From contig JAPYUM010000004.1 of assembly GCA_029940535.1 (NCBI GenBank), forward strand, positions 1-64,000: DNA of 64,000 nucleotides, given 5' to 3'. This DNA comes from Vicinamibacterales bacterium. Lineage in GTDB: Bacteria; Acidobacteriota; Vicinamibacteria; Vicinamibacterales; UBA8438. The translations under genes were made by a program, and so were the position numbers. The notes under the pieces are model-generated. The model saw only the letters and a program-made list of their open reading frames with translations, made no database searches and was not told the DNA's origin. Positions 1 through 8,011 of this stretch are shown one piece after another. Every line of letters begins with the position of its first letter. The first letter of the stretch is position 1.

Positions 1-78
1 CTGGCTACGCCAGCGGTGGCTCGAGGTAGCGTGATCCTCCGCACGCAGTCGAAGCTGTATCGCATCGCCCGGCCGTGA
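1..78 (+). CDS. C-terminal end of a probable PQQ-like beta-propeller protein (partial)
   Basis: An open frame runs in from the left edge and stops at TGA 76-78. Its last 25 residues include TPAVARGSVILRT followed by LYRIA. This pattern (small-Pro-Ala, then a strand, then LY-aromatic/Ile) is typical of the last blade of PQQ-binding-like or BamB-like beta-propellers. Only the tail is present, so the call is an inference from a short motif. An unrelated secreted protein cannot be excluded. A 7-bp GC hairpin with a tetraloop (69-75 with 80-86) straddles the stop codon but has no T-tract. Confidence 0.45.
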   Translation: MATPAVARGSVILRTQSKLYRIARP

Positions 79-108
79 GCGGCCGGCGGATCGGACCAAG
101 ACATCCCT

Positions 109-1323
109 ATGCAGAGCGTGTTTGAGAACTGGCTGGTCGAGTTGGGCGTTGAGCCCGGTCTGGCCGCGTTGGGCGCTACTGGCGGTGGGGTCCTCGCGGT
201 CCTGGTGCTGGCGCTGGTCGCGGACCTGGTCGCCAAGCGAGTGCTGGTGCGCGCCGTGGTCGGCCTTACCGAGCGGACCGAGACGCAGTGGGACAACGTG
301 GTCGCCGAACGTCGGGTGTTTCACCGATTGGCTCACCTCGCCCCGGCGCTCGTGATCTACCTGGGCGCGCCGGGCGTCCTGAGCGTCGGCGTGACCGCGA
401 CGACGCTCGTCCAAGCCGCGTGCCTGCTTTACATGATCGTGGTCGTCGTGTCCGTGTTGGACGGTGCGCTCAATGCTCTCGTCGACCTCATCCGAGTGAC
501 CCGTTTTGGTGAACGGTTGCCGCTGACCACCTTCGCGCAGGTGGTCAAGCTGGTGCTCTACGGCCTGGCCGGCATTGCCGCGCTCTCGATTCTGATGGAT
601 GAGTCCCCGGCGCTGCTGTTCAGCGGCCTCGGGGCGATGACCGCCGTGCTGATGCTCATCTTCAAGGATCCCATCTTGGGGTTCGTCGGCGGCATCCAAC
701 TCTCGGCCAACCAGATGGTGCGGCGCGGCGACTGGATCGAGATGCCCATGTACGGCGCCGACGGGGACGTCCTGGAAGTGGCCTTGACCACCGTCAAGGT
801 ACAGAACTTCGACAAGACCATCACAACCATCCCGACCTATGCGCTGATCAGCGAGTCGTTCAAGAACTGGCGAGGGATGGCCGAGTCCGAGGGAAGGCGG
901 ATCAAGCGCGCGATCCATCTCGACCTCAACTCCATCAAGTTCTGTGACGACGCGCTCCTGACCCGGTTGACACGCGTGCCCTACATGGCCGACTACCTCG
1001 CCCAGAAACGGCAGGAGATCGACACGTGGAACGGCGGGCACGACGAAGGGTCGTCGACCGCGGTGCACCCGAGGCGGCTGACCAACATCGGAACCTTTCG
1101 CGCCTACACGGTCGCCTACCTGAGGCATCGCCCCGACATACACCAGGAGATGACGTTTCTGGTCCGTCAGCTTGCACCCACGCCCCACGGTGTGCCGATC
1201 GAGGTGTATGTGTTCAGTCGGGACCAGAACTGGGTCAACTACGAGGCCATCCAATCAGACATCTTCGACCACCTGCTGGCCGTCCTGCCCGAGTTCGATC
1301 TCCGCGCGTACCAGATTCCCTAA
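109..1323 (+). CDS. MscS-family mechanosensitive ion channel (YbdG/MscM-like)
   Basis: 404 aa. Inner-membrane channel that opens under membrane tension and protects against hypo-osmotic shock. The N-terminal half has several hydrophobic helices (about residues 25-45, 75-95, 100-120, 145-200). The pore/beta-domain transition reads FKDPILGFVGGIQL near residues 185-200. The cytoplasmic beta domain follows, with VRRGDWIEM and TTVKVQNFDKT. The SFKNWRGM...GRRIKRAI stretch and the long C-terminal alpha/beta region are characteristic of the YbdG subgroup rather than small MscS. The ATG at 109 has only a weak upstream ribosome binding site. The M48 peptidase follows after 11 nt, so the two may be co-transcribed. 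Confidence 0.9.
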   Translation: MQSVFENWLVELGVEPGLAALGATGGGVLAVLVLALVADLVAKRVLVRAVVGLTERTETQWDNVVAERRVFHRLAHLAPALVIYLGAPGVLSVGVTATTLVQAACLLYMIVVVVSVLDGALNALVDLIRVTRFGERLPLTTFAQVVKLVLYGLAGIAALSILMDESPALLFSGLGAMTAVLMLIFKDPILGFVGGIQLSANQMVRRGDWIEMPMYGADGDVLEVALTTVKVQNFDKTITTIPTYALISESFKNWRGMAESEGRRIKRAIHLDLNSIKFCDDALLTRLTRVPYMADYLAQKRQEIDTWNGGHDEGSSTAVHPRRLTNIGTFRAYTVAYLRHRPDIHQEMTFLVRQLAPTPHGVPIEVYVFSRDQNWVNYEAIQSDIFDHLLAVLPEFDLRAYQIP

Positions 1324-1334
1324 CGGAGCGTTCT

Positions 1335-2897
1335 ATGCCCTGGAACGCACGCGTGAGCGCGGTCGGCGTCGCCGCGGTGCTATGTGCACCACAGCCGGCT
1401 GTCGCACAGCTGTTCGGCGGTGTCAGCGACGAGCAGGAAATCGAGTTGGGTCGCGAAGCGGCGACGATGATGGAGCGGGACCTCCAGCTGCTCGATGACG
1501 AGGAGGTCAACGGGTATGTCGTGAGGCTGGGCGGGGCACGGGCGGCCGTGTCGGGGCGACCTGAGTTGACCTACACCTTCAAGGTAGTCGATAGCCCGGA
1601 AATCAACGCGTTCGCCCTGCCGGGCGGCTTCATCTACGTGCATCGAGGGCTCATCGAGGCGGCGGACGACGAGAGCGAGCTGGCCGGGGTGTTGGGCCAC
1701 GAGATCGGGCACGTGGTGGCCCGTCATGGCGTCGATCAGATGCGACGGGCCCAGATCGCCAATGTGGGTCTCGGGTTGCTCGGCACGCTGTTGGGGACCG
1801 GCAGAGCGGCAGACGTCGGGGGCCTGGCAGCCGAACTGGTGGCTGGCGGCACGTTCATGAAGTTCTCTCGCGACGCGGAACGCGAGGCCGATCGGCTCGG
1901 TGTCCGCAACATCGCGGACGCCGGGCACGCGCCGCACGGCATGATCTCGTTCTTTGAGAAGGTCGCGGCCTTGCGAGAGCGCGACCCCAACGCGGTCGAC
2001 CGTTTTTTTTCGTCTCATCCCAGCCCCGGTGAACGGATCGAGTATCTGGGTGGACTGGTCGGTGAGCTCTCGGCCACGACCGGTTTGCGGGCTGACAGCG
2101 AAGCATTCCGGCGGGCGCACGCGCGCCTCGAGGTGTTGCCGCCGCCCGAGCCGGTGACGGCGGAGGCCGAGTCGGACACCGTACGGGACGTACCGGGCGG
2201 CGCTACCCCCGTGGGCGATGTCCCCGACCCCGTGCCGGGGCTGCGGGCCAACACCCGGGTCGACCGCGACCATGACATCGCCGTCCGGTTGGCGCCGACG
2301 TTTTATCAGGCGTTGGGGCCGGACCCTCGGTTCGACTACATCACCGCGTTCGACTTCGATGGGGATTGGCGGGGGGACAACAACTGGGTGAACGCGGCCG
2401 ACGAGCAACGACGGCTGCCGGCGTGGGTGTACTACGCAGTGTCAGAGACCCGCACGCACTACTTCGTCATCTACGCGGCATTTCATCCGCGTGACTACAA
2501 AGGTGGCAACGAGCGCGGCACGCGTCGGGTGGGGGACTTCGATCCGACCGGTCGGTCGCAGGACGCGGTGCTCGCCCACGAGAACGACAGGGAGGGCGTG
2601 CTTGTCGTGGCCTCGAAAGATGGTTCGGATCCGCGATTCGGGCAGGTGCGACGAGTCGAAACGCTGGCCCACAACGAATTCCTCAAGTACACCCCGACCG
2701 GGGCGGGACCGCGTGGAGTCGAACGGGCGACGGTGCGAGGGCAGAGCGTGGAACTGTTCATCGAGCCGAACGGTCATGGCATAGAAGCGTATGTGGGCGA
2801 TGACGCTCAGTTCCGTTCGGCCGATCAGGGTTTCGTCATCTATCGGTACACCGGCCGGTCCGAGGAGCCAGGTGTCGGGCGAGTCGGTGGGCTATGA
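1335..2897 (+). CDS. Secreted M48-family zinc metallopeptidase with an unusual C-terminal domain
   Basis: 520 aa to the first stop. The ATG at 1335 is chosen because a signal peptide (about residues 1-25, ending AVAQ) begins there; the same frame stays open upstream but overlaps the channel gene. The peptidase domain covers about residues 30-260. It has the zinc motif HEIGH (about residue 123-127) and the downstream glutamate ligand in EREADRLG, as in BepA/LoiP periplasmic proteases of outer-membrane quality control. The C-terminal part (about 300-520) starts near FDFDGDW. It contains the aromatic stretch AWVYYAVSETRTHYF and a HENDREGVLVV motif. I do not recognise it as a named domain; it faintly resembles Vps62-like proteins. 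The frame ends early: see the entry for 2860-3092. Confidence 0.85.
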   Translation: MPWNARVSAVGVAAVLCAPQPAVAQLFGGVSDEQEIELGREAATMMERDLQLLDDEEVNGYVVRLGGARAAVSGRPELTYTFKVVDSPEINAFALPGGFIYVHRGLIEAADDESELAGVLGHEIGHVVARHGVDQMRRAQIANVGLGLLGTLLGTGRAADVGGLAAELVAGGTFMKFSRDAEREADRLGVRNIADAGHAPHGMISFFEKVAALRERDPNAVDRFFSSHPSPGERIEYLGGLVGELSATTGLRADSEAFRRAHARLEVLPPPEPVTAEAESDTVRDVPGGATPVGDVPDPVPGLRANTRVDRDHDIAVRLAPTFYQALGPDPRFDYITAFDFDGDWRGDNNWVNAADEQRRLPAWVYYAVSETRTHYFVIYAAFHPRDYKGGNERGTRRVGDFDPTGRSQDAVLAHENDREGVLVVASKDGSDPRFGQVRRVETLAHNEFLKYTPTGAGPRGVERATVRGQSVELFIEPNGHGIEAYVGDDAQFRSADQGFVIYRYTGRSEEPGVGRVGGL

Positions 2898-3092
2898 CCT
2901 GGTTTCGCTCTACGACACGCTGTGGACCCGCGCCCGCCCTGGGGCTGGTTCGACAGTGGGGAGCGCGACCGTCCGCTCGGGGAGTGGTTTTTCGACCCGG
3001 CCGGGACTATCGCCCGTCACTTCACCCCAGACGAGCCGTTCTCGCGGGTTTATGTCCACCACCCGTATCTGGGTATCGTCGGAGACGAATGA
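2860..3092 (+). other. Frameshifted continuation of the M48 peptidase C-terminal domain
   Basis: After the annotated stop at 2895-2897 the protein appears to continue in other frames. In the +1 frame, residues GYDLVSLYDTLW follow directly. From about 2930 the original frame resumes as WGWFDSGERDRPLGEWFF and runs on to FSRVYVHHPYLGIVGDE, with a stop at 3090-3092. Removing one base near 2870 (in gagcca) and adding one C in the ccc run near 2930 restores a single frame to 3092. That adds about 65 residues of aromatic-rich sequence similar in style to the domain before it. Either two compensating indels inactivated the tail or these are sequencing errors. Confidence 0.6.
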
Positions 3093-3347
3093 GCCCGTCA
3101 CCGGGCTGGGCTCGTCGAGCGGGCTACCCCGGTCGTAGTCTCGGGTTACAATAACCGCTTCGATTTGTGCATGCGCGCCAATGCGGGCTGTGACCGCGTG
3201 GCGGTTCAATATGCGCCGACTTCAGGCGCTCGTGGATAGGCTCTGACGAGCCTCCGATTACCAACGATACGGATACGCGCTCCGTCGCCCGACCGGTCCT
3301 GCGTCGACAGGCTGGGACCGGTGGCGCGGAGACGAGAGGAGAGATGA
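3093..3347. other. Intergenic region upstream of ahcY
   Basis: About 255 nt without a convincing gene. It holds a strong hairpin (3280-3331, listed separately) and the ahcY ribosome binding site (GAGGAGAG just before the start). I looked for the SAH-riboswitch core often found before ahcY and did not see it. Confidence 0.6.
3280..3331 (+). promoter_or_regulatory. Long hairpin in the ahcY leader
   Basis: Three blocks pair consecutively: 3280-3284 with 3327-3331 (CTCCG/CGGAG), 3286-3289 with 3323-3326 (CGCC/GGCG), and 3292-3299 with 3315-3322 (ACCGGTCC/GGACCGGT). The loop is 15 nt and there are only small bulges. It ends about 16 nt before the ahcY ATG, just in front of the ribosome binding site, and no U-tract follows. 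It may stabilise the mRNA 5' end or control translation. A known SAH or SAM aptamer was not recognised. Confidence 0.5.
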
Positions 3348-4850
3348 ATGGGGCCCACAGCAGTGGAGAAGGCTCACGCGTTTGAGGAGGCCACTCGGGC
3401 CGGACGCGAGCCGTTCAAGGTTGCGGATCTGTCGCTGGCGACATTCGGGCGTAATGAGATTCGGCTTGCCGAGCAGGAAATGCCGGGGCTGATGGCCCTG
3501 CGCGAGGAGTACGCGGGCGCCCGGCCTCTCGCGGGGGCTCGAATCATGGGGAGCCTCCACATGACGGTGCAGACGGCCGTCTTGATCGAGACCTTGGCCG
3601 ACCTGGGCGCCGACGTGCGCTGGGTGTCGTGCAACATCTTCTCGACTCAGGACCACGCCGCGGCTGCGGTCGCGGTCGGGCGACCCGAGACCGGCGGCAC
3701 CCCGGAAGCCCCACAAGGGATCCCCGTCTTCGCCTGGAAAGGGGAGACGCTGTCGGAGTACTGGTGGTGCACGAACGAAGCCTTGGTCTGGCCCGACGGT
3801 GGAGGACCGGCGCTGATCGTGGATGACGGTGGGGATGCGACGCTGCTGGTGCACAAAGGGTACGAGTTCGAGAACCTCGGCGAAATACCGAGCTTCGACC
3901 CGGAGACCGAGCCGGAGGAATGGGGCGTCATTTTGGACCTGCTACGGAATCTGCAGGCGCGAGACAAGACGTATTGGCAGCGCATCAGTCCGGGCATCCG
4001 GGGCGTGAGTGAAGAGACCACCACCGGTGTTCATCGCCTCTACGAAATGATGGAAGCCGGCACGCTGCTGTTCCCGGCCATCAACGTGAACGATTCGGTG
4101 ACCAAGAGCAAGTTCGACAATGTGTATGGCTGTCGCCACTCACTGCCTGATGGGCTCGCCCGGGCCACCGACGTCATGCTCGGCGGCAAGGTCGCGCTGA
4201 TCTGCGGCTTCGGCGAAGTGGGCAAGGGGTGCGCGCAGGCGCTGCGTGGCCAGGGCTGCCGTGTGGTGGTCACCGAGGTCGATCCGATTTGCGCGTTGCA
4301 GGCGGCGATGGAGGGCTACGAGGTCAACACGCTCGAGGCGATGCTGGACCGGGCCGATATCTTCGTGACGACGACGGGCAACAAGGACATCATTTCGGCC
4401 GATCAGATGGCGAGGATGAAAGACAAGGCCATCGTCGGCAATATCGGACACTTCGACAATGAAATCGACATGGCCGGCCTCAAGAAGGTCCCGGGCATGC
4501 AGCACATCAACATCAAGCCGCAGTACGACGAGTGGCGCTTTCCCGATGGACACAGCGTCATGGTGCTGGCGGAGGGACGGCTCCTGAATCTCGGATGCGC
4601 GACCGGCCACCCCAGTTTCGTGATGTCCGCATCGTTCTCCAATCAGGTGCTGGCCCAGGTGGCGCTCCACGAGAACACCGGAGAATACGAGAAGCAGGTG
4701 TACATGCTCCCCAAACTCCTCGACGAGAAGGTGGCGCGGCTCCATCTTGACCATCTTGGTGTGAAGCTGACGACCCTGTCACAGGATCAGGCCGACTACA
4801 TCGGAGTGAAGGTTGATGGTCCGTACAAACCGGAGCACTATCGGTACTAG
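3348..4850 (+). CDS. ahcY: Adenosylhomocysteinase
   Basis: 500 aa. Cytoplasmic NAD-dependent enzyme that hydrolyses S-adenosylhomocysteine to adenosine and homocysteine, removing the inhibitory by-product of methylation. The substrate region has [12 protein letters not shown] and [14 protein letters not shown]. The Rossmann motif is GFGEVGKG (about residues 286-293). Catalytic-region signatures [11 protein letters not shown] and GHFDNEID are present, and the protein ends in the family-typical KPEHYRY. The length is that of the long bacterial form. It starts at ATG 3348 after a clear purine-rich ribosome binding site. Confidence 0.97.
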   Translation: MGPTAVEKAHAFEEATRAGREPFKVADLSLATFGRNEIRLAEQEMPGLMALREEYAGARPLAGARIMGSLHMTVQTAVLIETLADLGADVRWVSCNIFSTQDHAAAAVAVGRPETGGTPEAPQGIPVFAWKGETLSEYWWCTNEALVWPDGGGPALIVDDGGDATLLVHKGYEFENLGEIPSFDPETEPEEWGVILDLLRNLQARDKTYWQRISPGIRGVSEETTTGVHRLYEMMEAGTLLFPAINVNDSVTKSKFDNVYGCRHSLPDGLARATDVMLGGKVALICGFGEVGKGCAQALRGQGCRVVVTEVDPICALQAAMEGYEVNTLEAMLDRADIFVTTTGNKDIISADQMARMKDKAIVGNIGHFDNEIDMAGLKKVPGMQHINIKPQYDEWRFPDGHSVMVLAEGRLLNLGCATGHPSFVMSASFSNQVLAQVALHENTGEYEKQVYMLPKLLDEKVARLHLDHLGVKLTTLSQDQADYIGVKVDGPYKPEHYRY

Positions 4851-4991
4851 CAATTCAACCGTGATGTAGCGCGGTTCGAATGCCGCGGGGCGTTCGCCAC
4901 GGGCTACTGGCGTCAAGGGCAGACTCGCGTGAGTCCGCCGCCTCGTCTGGACACGCCGCGACGCGCTCATCCTCATCTTCTCCCCACTGAC

Positions 4992-6452
4992 ATGACGGCA
5001 CCTCGTCCCGATCGACGGTTGTTTCTGCGCCTCGGCGCCATGGGGCTGGCAGGAGCGGCCGGGGGCAGACTGGTTCAAGCGCAGGCGCCCGACGCGGTCA
5101 CATTGGCCTCCCATGTCGTGGACGTCAACGGAGATGGGTGGCTCGGCGCCGGCGACGTGGGGGTGATGGAGCAGGCGCTCTTCACCTCACGCGGGTTCGC
5201 GATAGAGCCCAATACGGGGTTTGACACTCGCGCCGATGTCTTCGGTCGAGGCGTCATCGGCCAGGATGCGGTTGACGCGGTGATCCATGCCGTTTCGACA
5301 TCTGCCGTGCCGGCCGTGCCGGTGCGGCGACCGATCACAGTCGGGTGGCACTACGGGTGGTACGACCACATCCGGCGTCCCCTGCTGGAGCAGACGGTTC
5401 GGTATCTGGGAGGGGACTACCTCTCCAATGATCCCGTGGTCGAGTCTGAGTTCAACCGCCTGAAGAACGAGTTTGGAATCACCGTCGACGCGCTGAGTTG
5501 GATTCCCCACCGGGTGACCCCGACTATCCTGCCGAACTACCAGGCCGGCTACTTCTCCGCAGACAATGCAGCCACCCGCTACGTCTCGTTGCTGTACGAG
5601 GCGGCGCTCGCGCTCCCCCATGTCGGCGGCCGCGTGGACTTCCGCTCGACCGCCGTGCGCGACACCCTCGTGGGGGACTTCGCAGCCATGGCCCAGACCC
5701 TGGTGGAGGCTCGGGATCAGTACCCCACACGCGTGTTCCTGCTTGACGGGCGTCCGGTCGTGTTTCTCTTCGCGTCCCACGCATGGGGGCTGAACCCGGA
5801 CGACATCGTCGAGTTCAGGCAGATGACGACCGTCGTCTCGCAGGCCAGGGAGGCGTTCGGGCGGGTGTACGGGGCGCCGCCCTATCTGGTGGGTGACGAG
5901 CTGTTGCCCCTGGCGTCCACGACCACGCCGTCGCCGGATCGACTCAGACGTGGCGCGCTGTTCGATGCGGTTCACGCCTATCATGCCGCCAACCTGAAAA
6001 CGAGTGCGGCGCCGTTCTCTTTGAACGAGTCCTACGGGGCGCTCCAGCGGCTACGACTGGAGCGGGCGACGGTAGCGATGCGCGGTCTTGAGAATGCGTT
6101 TACCAGCCAGAAGGTCCTGATTATTCCGAGTCTGGCCGGTGGATTCGCCAAGCACGGGATGCCGACTTTGAGCACCACGCGACAGGCTTTTGCCAATTAC
6201 CTCAAATTGCTCATTCGTCATCACGAAGAGGGCTACTTGCCCCAGGAATGGCCCGGCGCGCTGGGCACCGAGGCCCTTCCGGCGCCGATCTACTCTGTCG
6301 GTTCCTGGAACGAGGAGTACGAGGGGCACGCTGTGTTCCCGGCGCAGTTCAACCTGGCACTTACCGACAGCGAGCAACACGGTTTTGATTTCGCGATGGC
6401 GCTCAAAGAGGCCTTTGGATGGAATCACTACGCCGACCGGAGCATTAGCTAG
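4992..6452 (+). CDS. Tat-exported protein with dockerin-like calcium repeats and a glycosidase-like domain
   Basis: 486 aa from ATG 4992, chosen because a twin-arginine signal follows at once (DRRLFLRLGAMGLAGAAGG, residues about 7-25). Residues about 40-95 carry two dockerin/EF-hand-like loops: DVNGDGWLGAGD and a degenerate DTRADVFGRGVIGQD. The remaining roughly 380 residues contain VGWHYGWYDH and a pattern of Trp and Asp/Glu residues reminiscent of GH71/GH99-type barrel proteins acting on polysaccharides. I cannot assign catalytic residues. It stands alone between ahcY and a bidirectional terminator. Function is unproven; a secreted carbohydrate-active enzyme is the best guess. Confidence 0.6.
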   Translation: MTAPRPDRRLFLRLGAMGLAGAAGGRLVQAQAPDAVTLASHVVDVNGDGWLGAGDVGVMEQALFTSRGFAIEPNTGFDTRADVFGRGVIGQDAVDAVIHAVSTSAVPAVPVRRPITVGWHYGWYDHIRRPLLEQTVRYLGGDYLSNDPVVESEFNRLKNEFGITVDALSWIPHRVTPTILPNYQAGYFSADNAATRYVSLLYEAALALPHVGGRVDFRSTAVRDTLVGDFAAMAQTLVEARDQYPTRVFLLDGRPVVFLFASHAWGLNPDDIVEFRQMTTVVSQAREAFGRVYGAPPYLVGDELLPLASTTTPSPDRLRRGALFDAVHAYHAANLKTSAAPFSLNESYGALQRLRLERATVAMRGLENAFTSQKVLIIPSLAGGFAKHGMPTLSTTRQAFANYLKLLIRHHEEGYLPQEWPGALGTEALPAPIYSVGSWNEEYEGHAVFPAQFNLALTDSEQHGFDFAMALKEAFGWNHYADRSIS

Positions 6453-6454
6453 AC

Positions 6455-6540
6455 GGGGCTGCGCCCCGAACCCCACGCGGGCCCTCGCGGGGGCCCATAG
6501 CCCCACTCCGGGCCCGCGGGGCGCGCATTGTCGCGCGCCC
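6455..6540. terminator. Cluster of GC-rich hairpins between convergent genes
   Basis: Perfect hairpins are GGGGC-tgc-GCCCC (6455-6467) and an 8-bp stem GGGCGCGC/GCGCGCCC (6519-6526 with 6533-6540). Between them lies a GGGCCC-type stem near 6479-6496. The cluster lies between the ends of two convergent genes (6452 and 6577) and most simply acts as a bidirectional terminator. There is no strong T-run, so termination efficiency is uncertain. Confidence 0.55.
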
Positions 6541-6576
6541 TGGCCATGGGGCGGCGCTCCGAGTGAAAACGCTGGG

Positions 6577-7584
6577 TCACGAGGAAACGGGTCCGAGGAT
6601 GGTGTGTCCTAGGTGGCGCAACGTGTCCATGTCGTGGACGTCGTCCGGGAGCAACGGGACCCGCACCCGGGGCAATGTCGCGAAGACGCGGTCGATCTCC
6701 TCCAGATGTCGCGCTTCTTGCCGACGCCGGGCCTCGAGAAACTGACCGTCGGCGTCGTCTGGCAAGACGCGGTTGACGATGAGTCCCGAGACCGGGACCG
6801 AGAACCGCGTGAGCATGTCGTGGGCCTTGAGGGTCTCCAGCACGGACAGTCGGTCCGGGTTCAGGACCAGCAGGAAGGCGGTGTGACTCGCGTCGAGCAG
6901 TTGCTCCCGGGCTCGGACGAACGTCCGTCGACGGGCCTGCAGTAGGTCATTCAGTTGCGCATCGCGGCCACCCGTGTCGTGGTCCTCTGCCGCGTCCAGC
7001 ATCGACAGATCATCGCCCTTGACCCGCCCGCCACCGAGGTGGCGAAGGGCCGAGCCGAGTTGGGCCGAGCGCTGCCGGTGCCCGAGAAGCCCGTCGGTCC
7101 AGGCCGCCATCACCTCCGGCAACGACAATAGCCGCACGGTGTGCCCGGTCGGTGCCGTGTCGAAAATGACCTGGTCGTACTCGCTCCCGGCCAGTGCCAT
7201 GATCTCGGCCACGCGTTCGAGCATCGCCGCCTCCATCGTGCCTGGCGCCAACCGCGCCAGGTCGAGCTGGCGGTCGATCTCGGCGAAGGAACGCGGGTGC
7301 ACCAGCCCCTTCATGCGTGCCTTCACCGTGGCCAGATGCTCGTCGGCCTGACGATCGGGGTCAATCTCGAGTGCCCACAGGGAGGGGCACAACTCGGTGG
7401 TGCGATTGCCGATGGACCGACCGAACAGGTCGGCCAAGGAGTGCGCCGGGTCGGTGGAAACCAGCAGGCATCGTCTCCCGCGGGCAGCCGCGACAAGCGC
7501 GAGCGATGCCGCGGTCGTCGTCTTGCCAACGCCCCCCTTACCCCCGACAAACAGCAACGCGTGCGTCAGAAGATCGTCAAGCAC
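6577..7584 (-). CDS. ArsA/GET3-family ATPase
   Basis: 335 aa, GTG start. Deviant Walker A motif GGKGGVGKTT at residues about 14-23. Switch I region DPAHSLADLF, and the adenine-side/switch II motif IFDTAPTGHTVRLL near residues 140-153. This is the fold of ArsA arsenite-efflux ATPases and the tail-anchored-protein targeting factor GET3. There is no arsenic gene nearby. Instead it is the last gene of a run with cstA and a small Cys-Cys-tail protein. A role in assembling or targeting a membrane partner is an inference from that context. Its start lies 28 nt from a perfect inverted repeat. Confidence 0.88.
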   Translation of the reverse strand: MLDDLLTHALLFVGGKGGVGKTTTAASLALVAAARGRRCLLVSTDPAHSLADLFGRSIGNRTTELCPSLWALEIDPDRQADEHLATVKARMKGLVHPRSFAEIDRQLDLARLAPGTMEAAMLERVAEIMALAGSEYDQVIFDTAPTGHTVRLLSLPEVMAAWTDGLLGHRQRSAQLGSALRHLGGGRVKGDDLSMLDAAEDHDTGGRDAQLNDLLQARRRTFVRAREQLLDASHTAFLLVLNPDRLSVLETLKAHDMLTRFSVPVSGLIVNRVLPDDADGQFLEARRRQEARHLEEIDRVFATLPRVRVPLLPDDVHDMDTLRHLGHTILGPVSS

Positions 7585-7612
7585 GACAGGTCACCGCCCC
7601 TCCCGCAGAACC

Positions 7613-7717
7613 GGTTTCCTGACGAGGCGTTCGTCTGGCAAGGCGCAAGGAGGGAGCAGCCAGGCGGGCTGTGACCGACGCAGCAACGCCGCCAGACGAA
7701 CGCCTCGTCAGGAAACC
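7613..7717. repeat. 105-bp element with perfect 27-bp inverted terminal repeats
   Basis: The left arm 7613-7639 begins GGTTTCCTGACGAGG. The right arm 7691-7717 is its exact reverse complement, ending CTCGTCAGGAAACC. The 51-nt centre is unrelated spacer. The element fills the gap between the Cys-Cys-tail gene (whose stop codon touches the right arm) and the ArsA-type ATPase start. It could be a REP/REPIN or MITE-like repeat, or a very long transcript hairpin separating the two genes. No other copy was noticed in this window. Confidence 0.8.
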
Positions 7718-7983
7718 TAGCAGCAGCGGAAACCGTCGAGTGGCGAGTGCTCCATGCCTTGGCGCTGGTGCCATTCGTGAAAGCGCTCCAATAGCAGGGG
7801 CTGGAGCTCAAGTGTGTAATACGCCGCCGGATTGGGAACACCCATGAGTTCCGCGAAGACGAACAACATGAACAAGTCGTCTTCCTCGCGTCGAGCCCGT
7901 GCCAGCGCTCCGCGATACGGCGAGACGTAGAACTCCTCGAGCAGAGCCTTGAGACGGCCCAGACGCCCCTTCGCACTCGCCAT
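7717..7983 (-). CDS. Small cory-CC-star-like protein ending in Cys-Cys
   Basis: 88 aa, soluble and helical, with SPYRGALARARREEDD in the centre and a Cys-Cys pair as the last two residues. It matches my recollection of the small uncharacterised cory-CC-star family, found beside ArsA-type ATPases. It lies 28 nt downstream of cstA. In E. coli the partners of CstA and BtsT (YbdD, YjiX) are also small proteins ending in Cys-Cys, so this may be the functional equivalent. An AAGGG ribosome binding site precedes the ATG. The function is unknown. Confidence 0.75.
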   Translation of the reverse strand: MASAKGRLGRLKALLEEFYVSPYRGALARARREEDDLFMLFVFAELMGVPNPAAYYTLELQPLLLERFHEWHQRQGMEHSPLDGFRCC

Positions 7984-8011
7984 CGGGCCCTTGATGGTGA
8001 CTCCTGACTCG

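Noticed and set aside
1380..2408. Long minus-strand frame opposite the M48 peptidase
   Set aside because: It is the antisense shadow of a clear protease gene; composition is His/Arg/Gly-rich without motifs.
3093..3347. SAH or SAM riboswitch upstream of ahcY
   Set aside because: The conserved core of the known aptamers was not found; only a simple long hairpin is visible.
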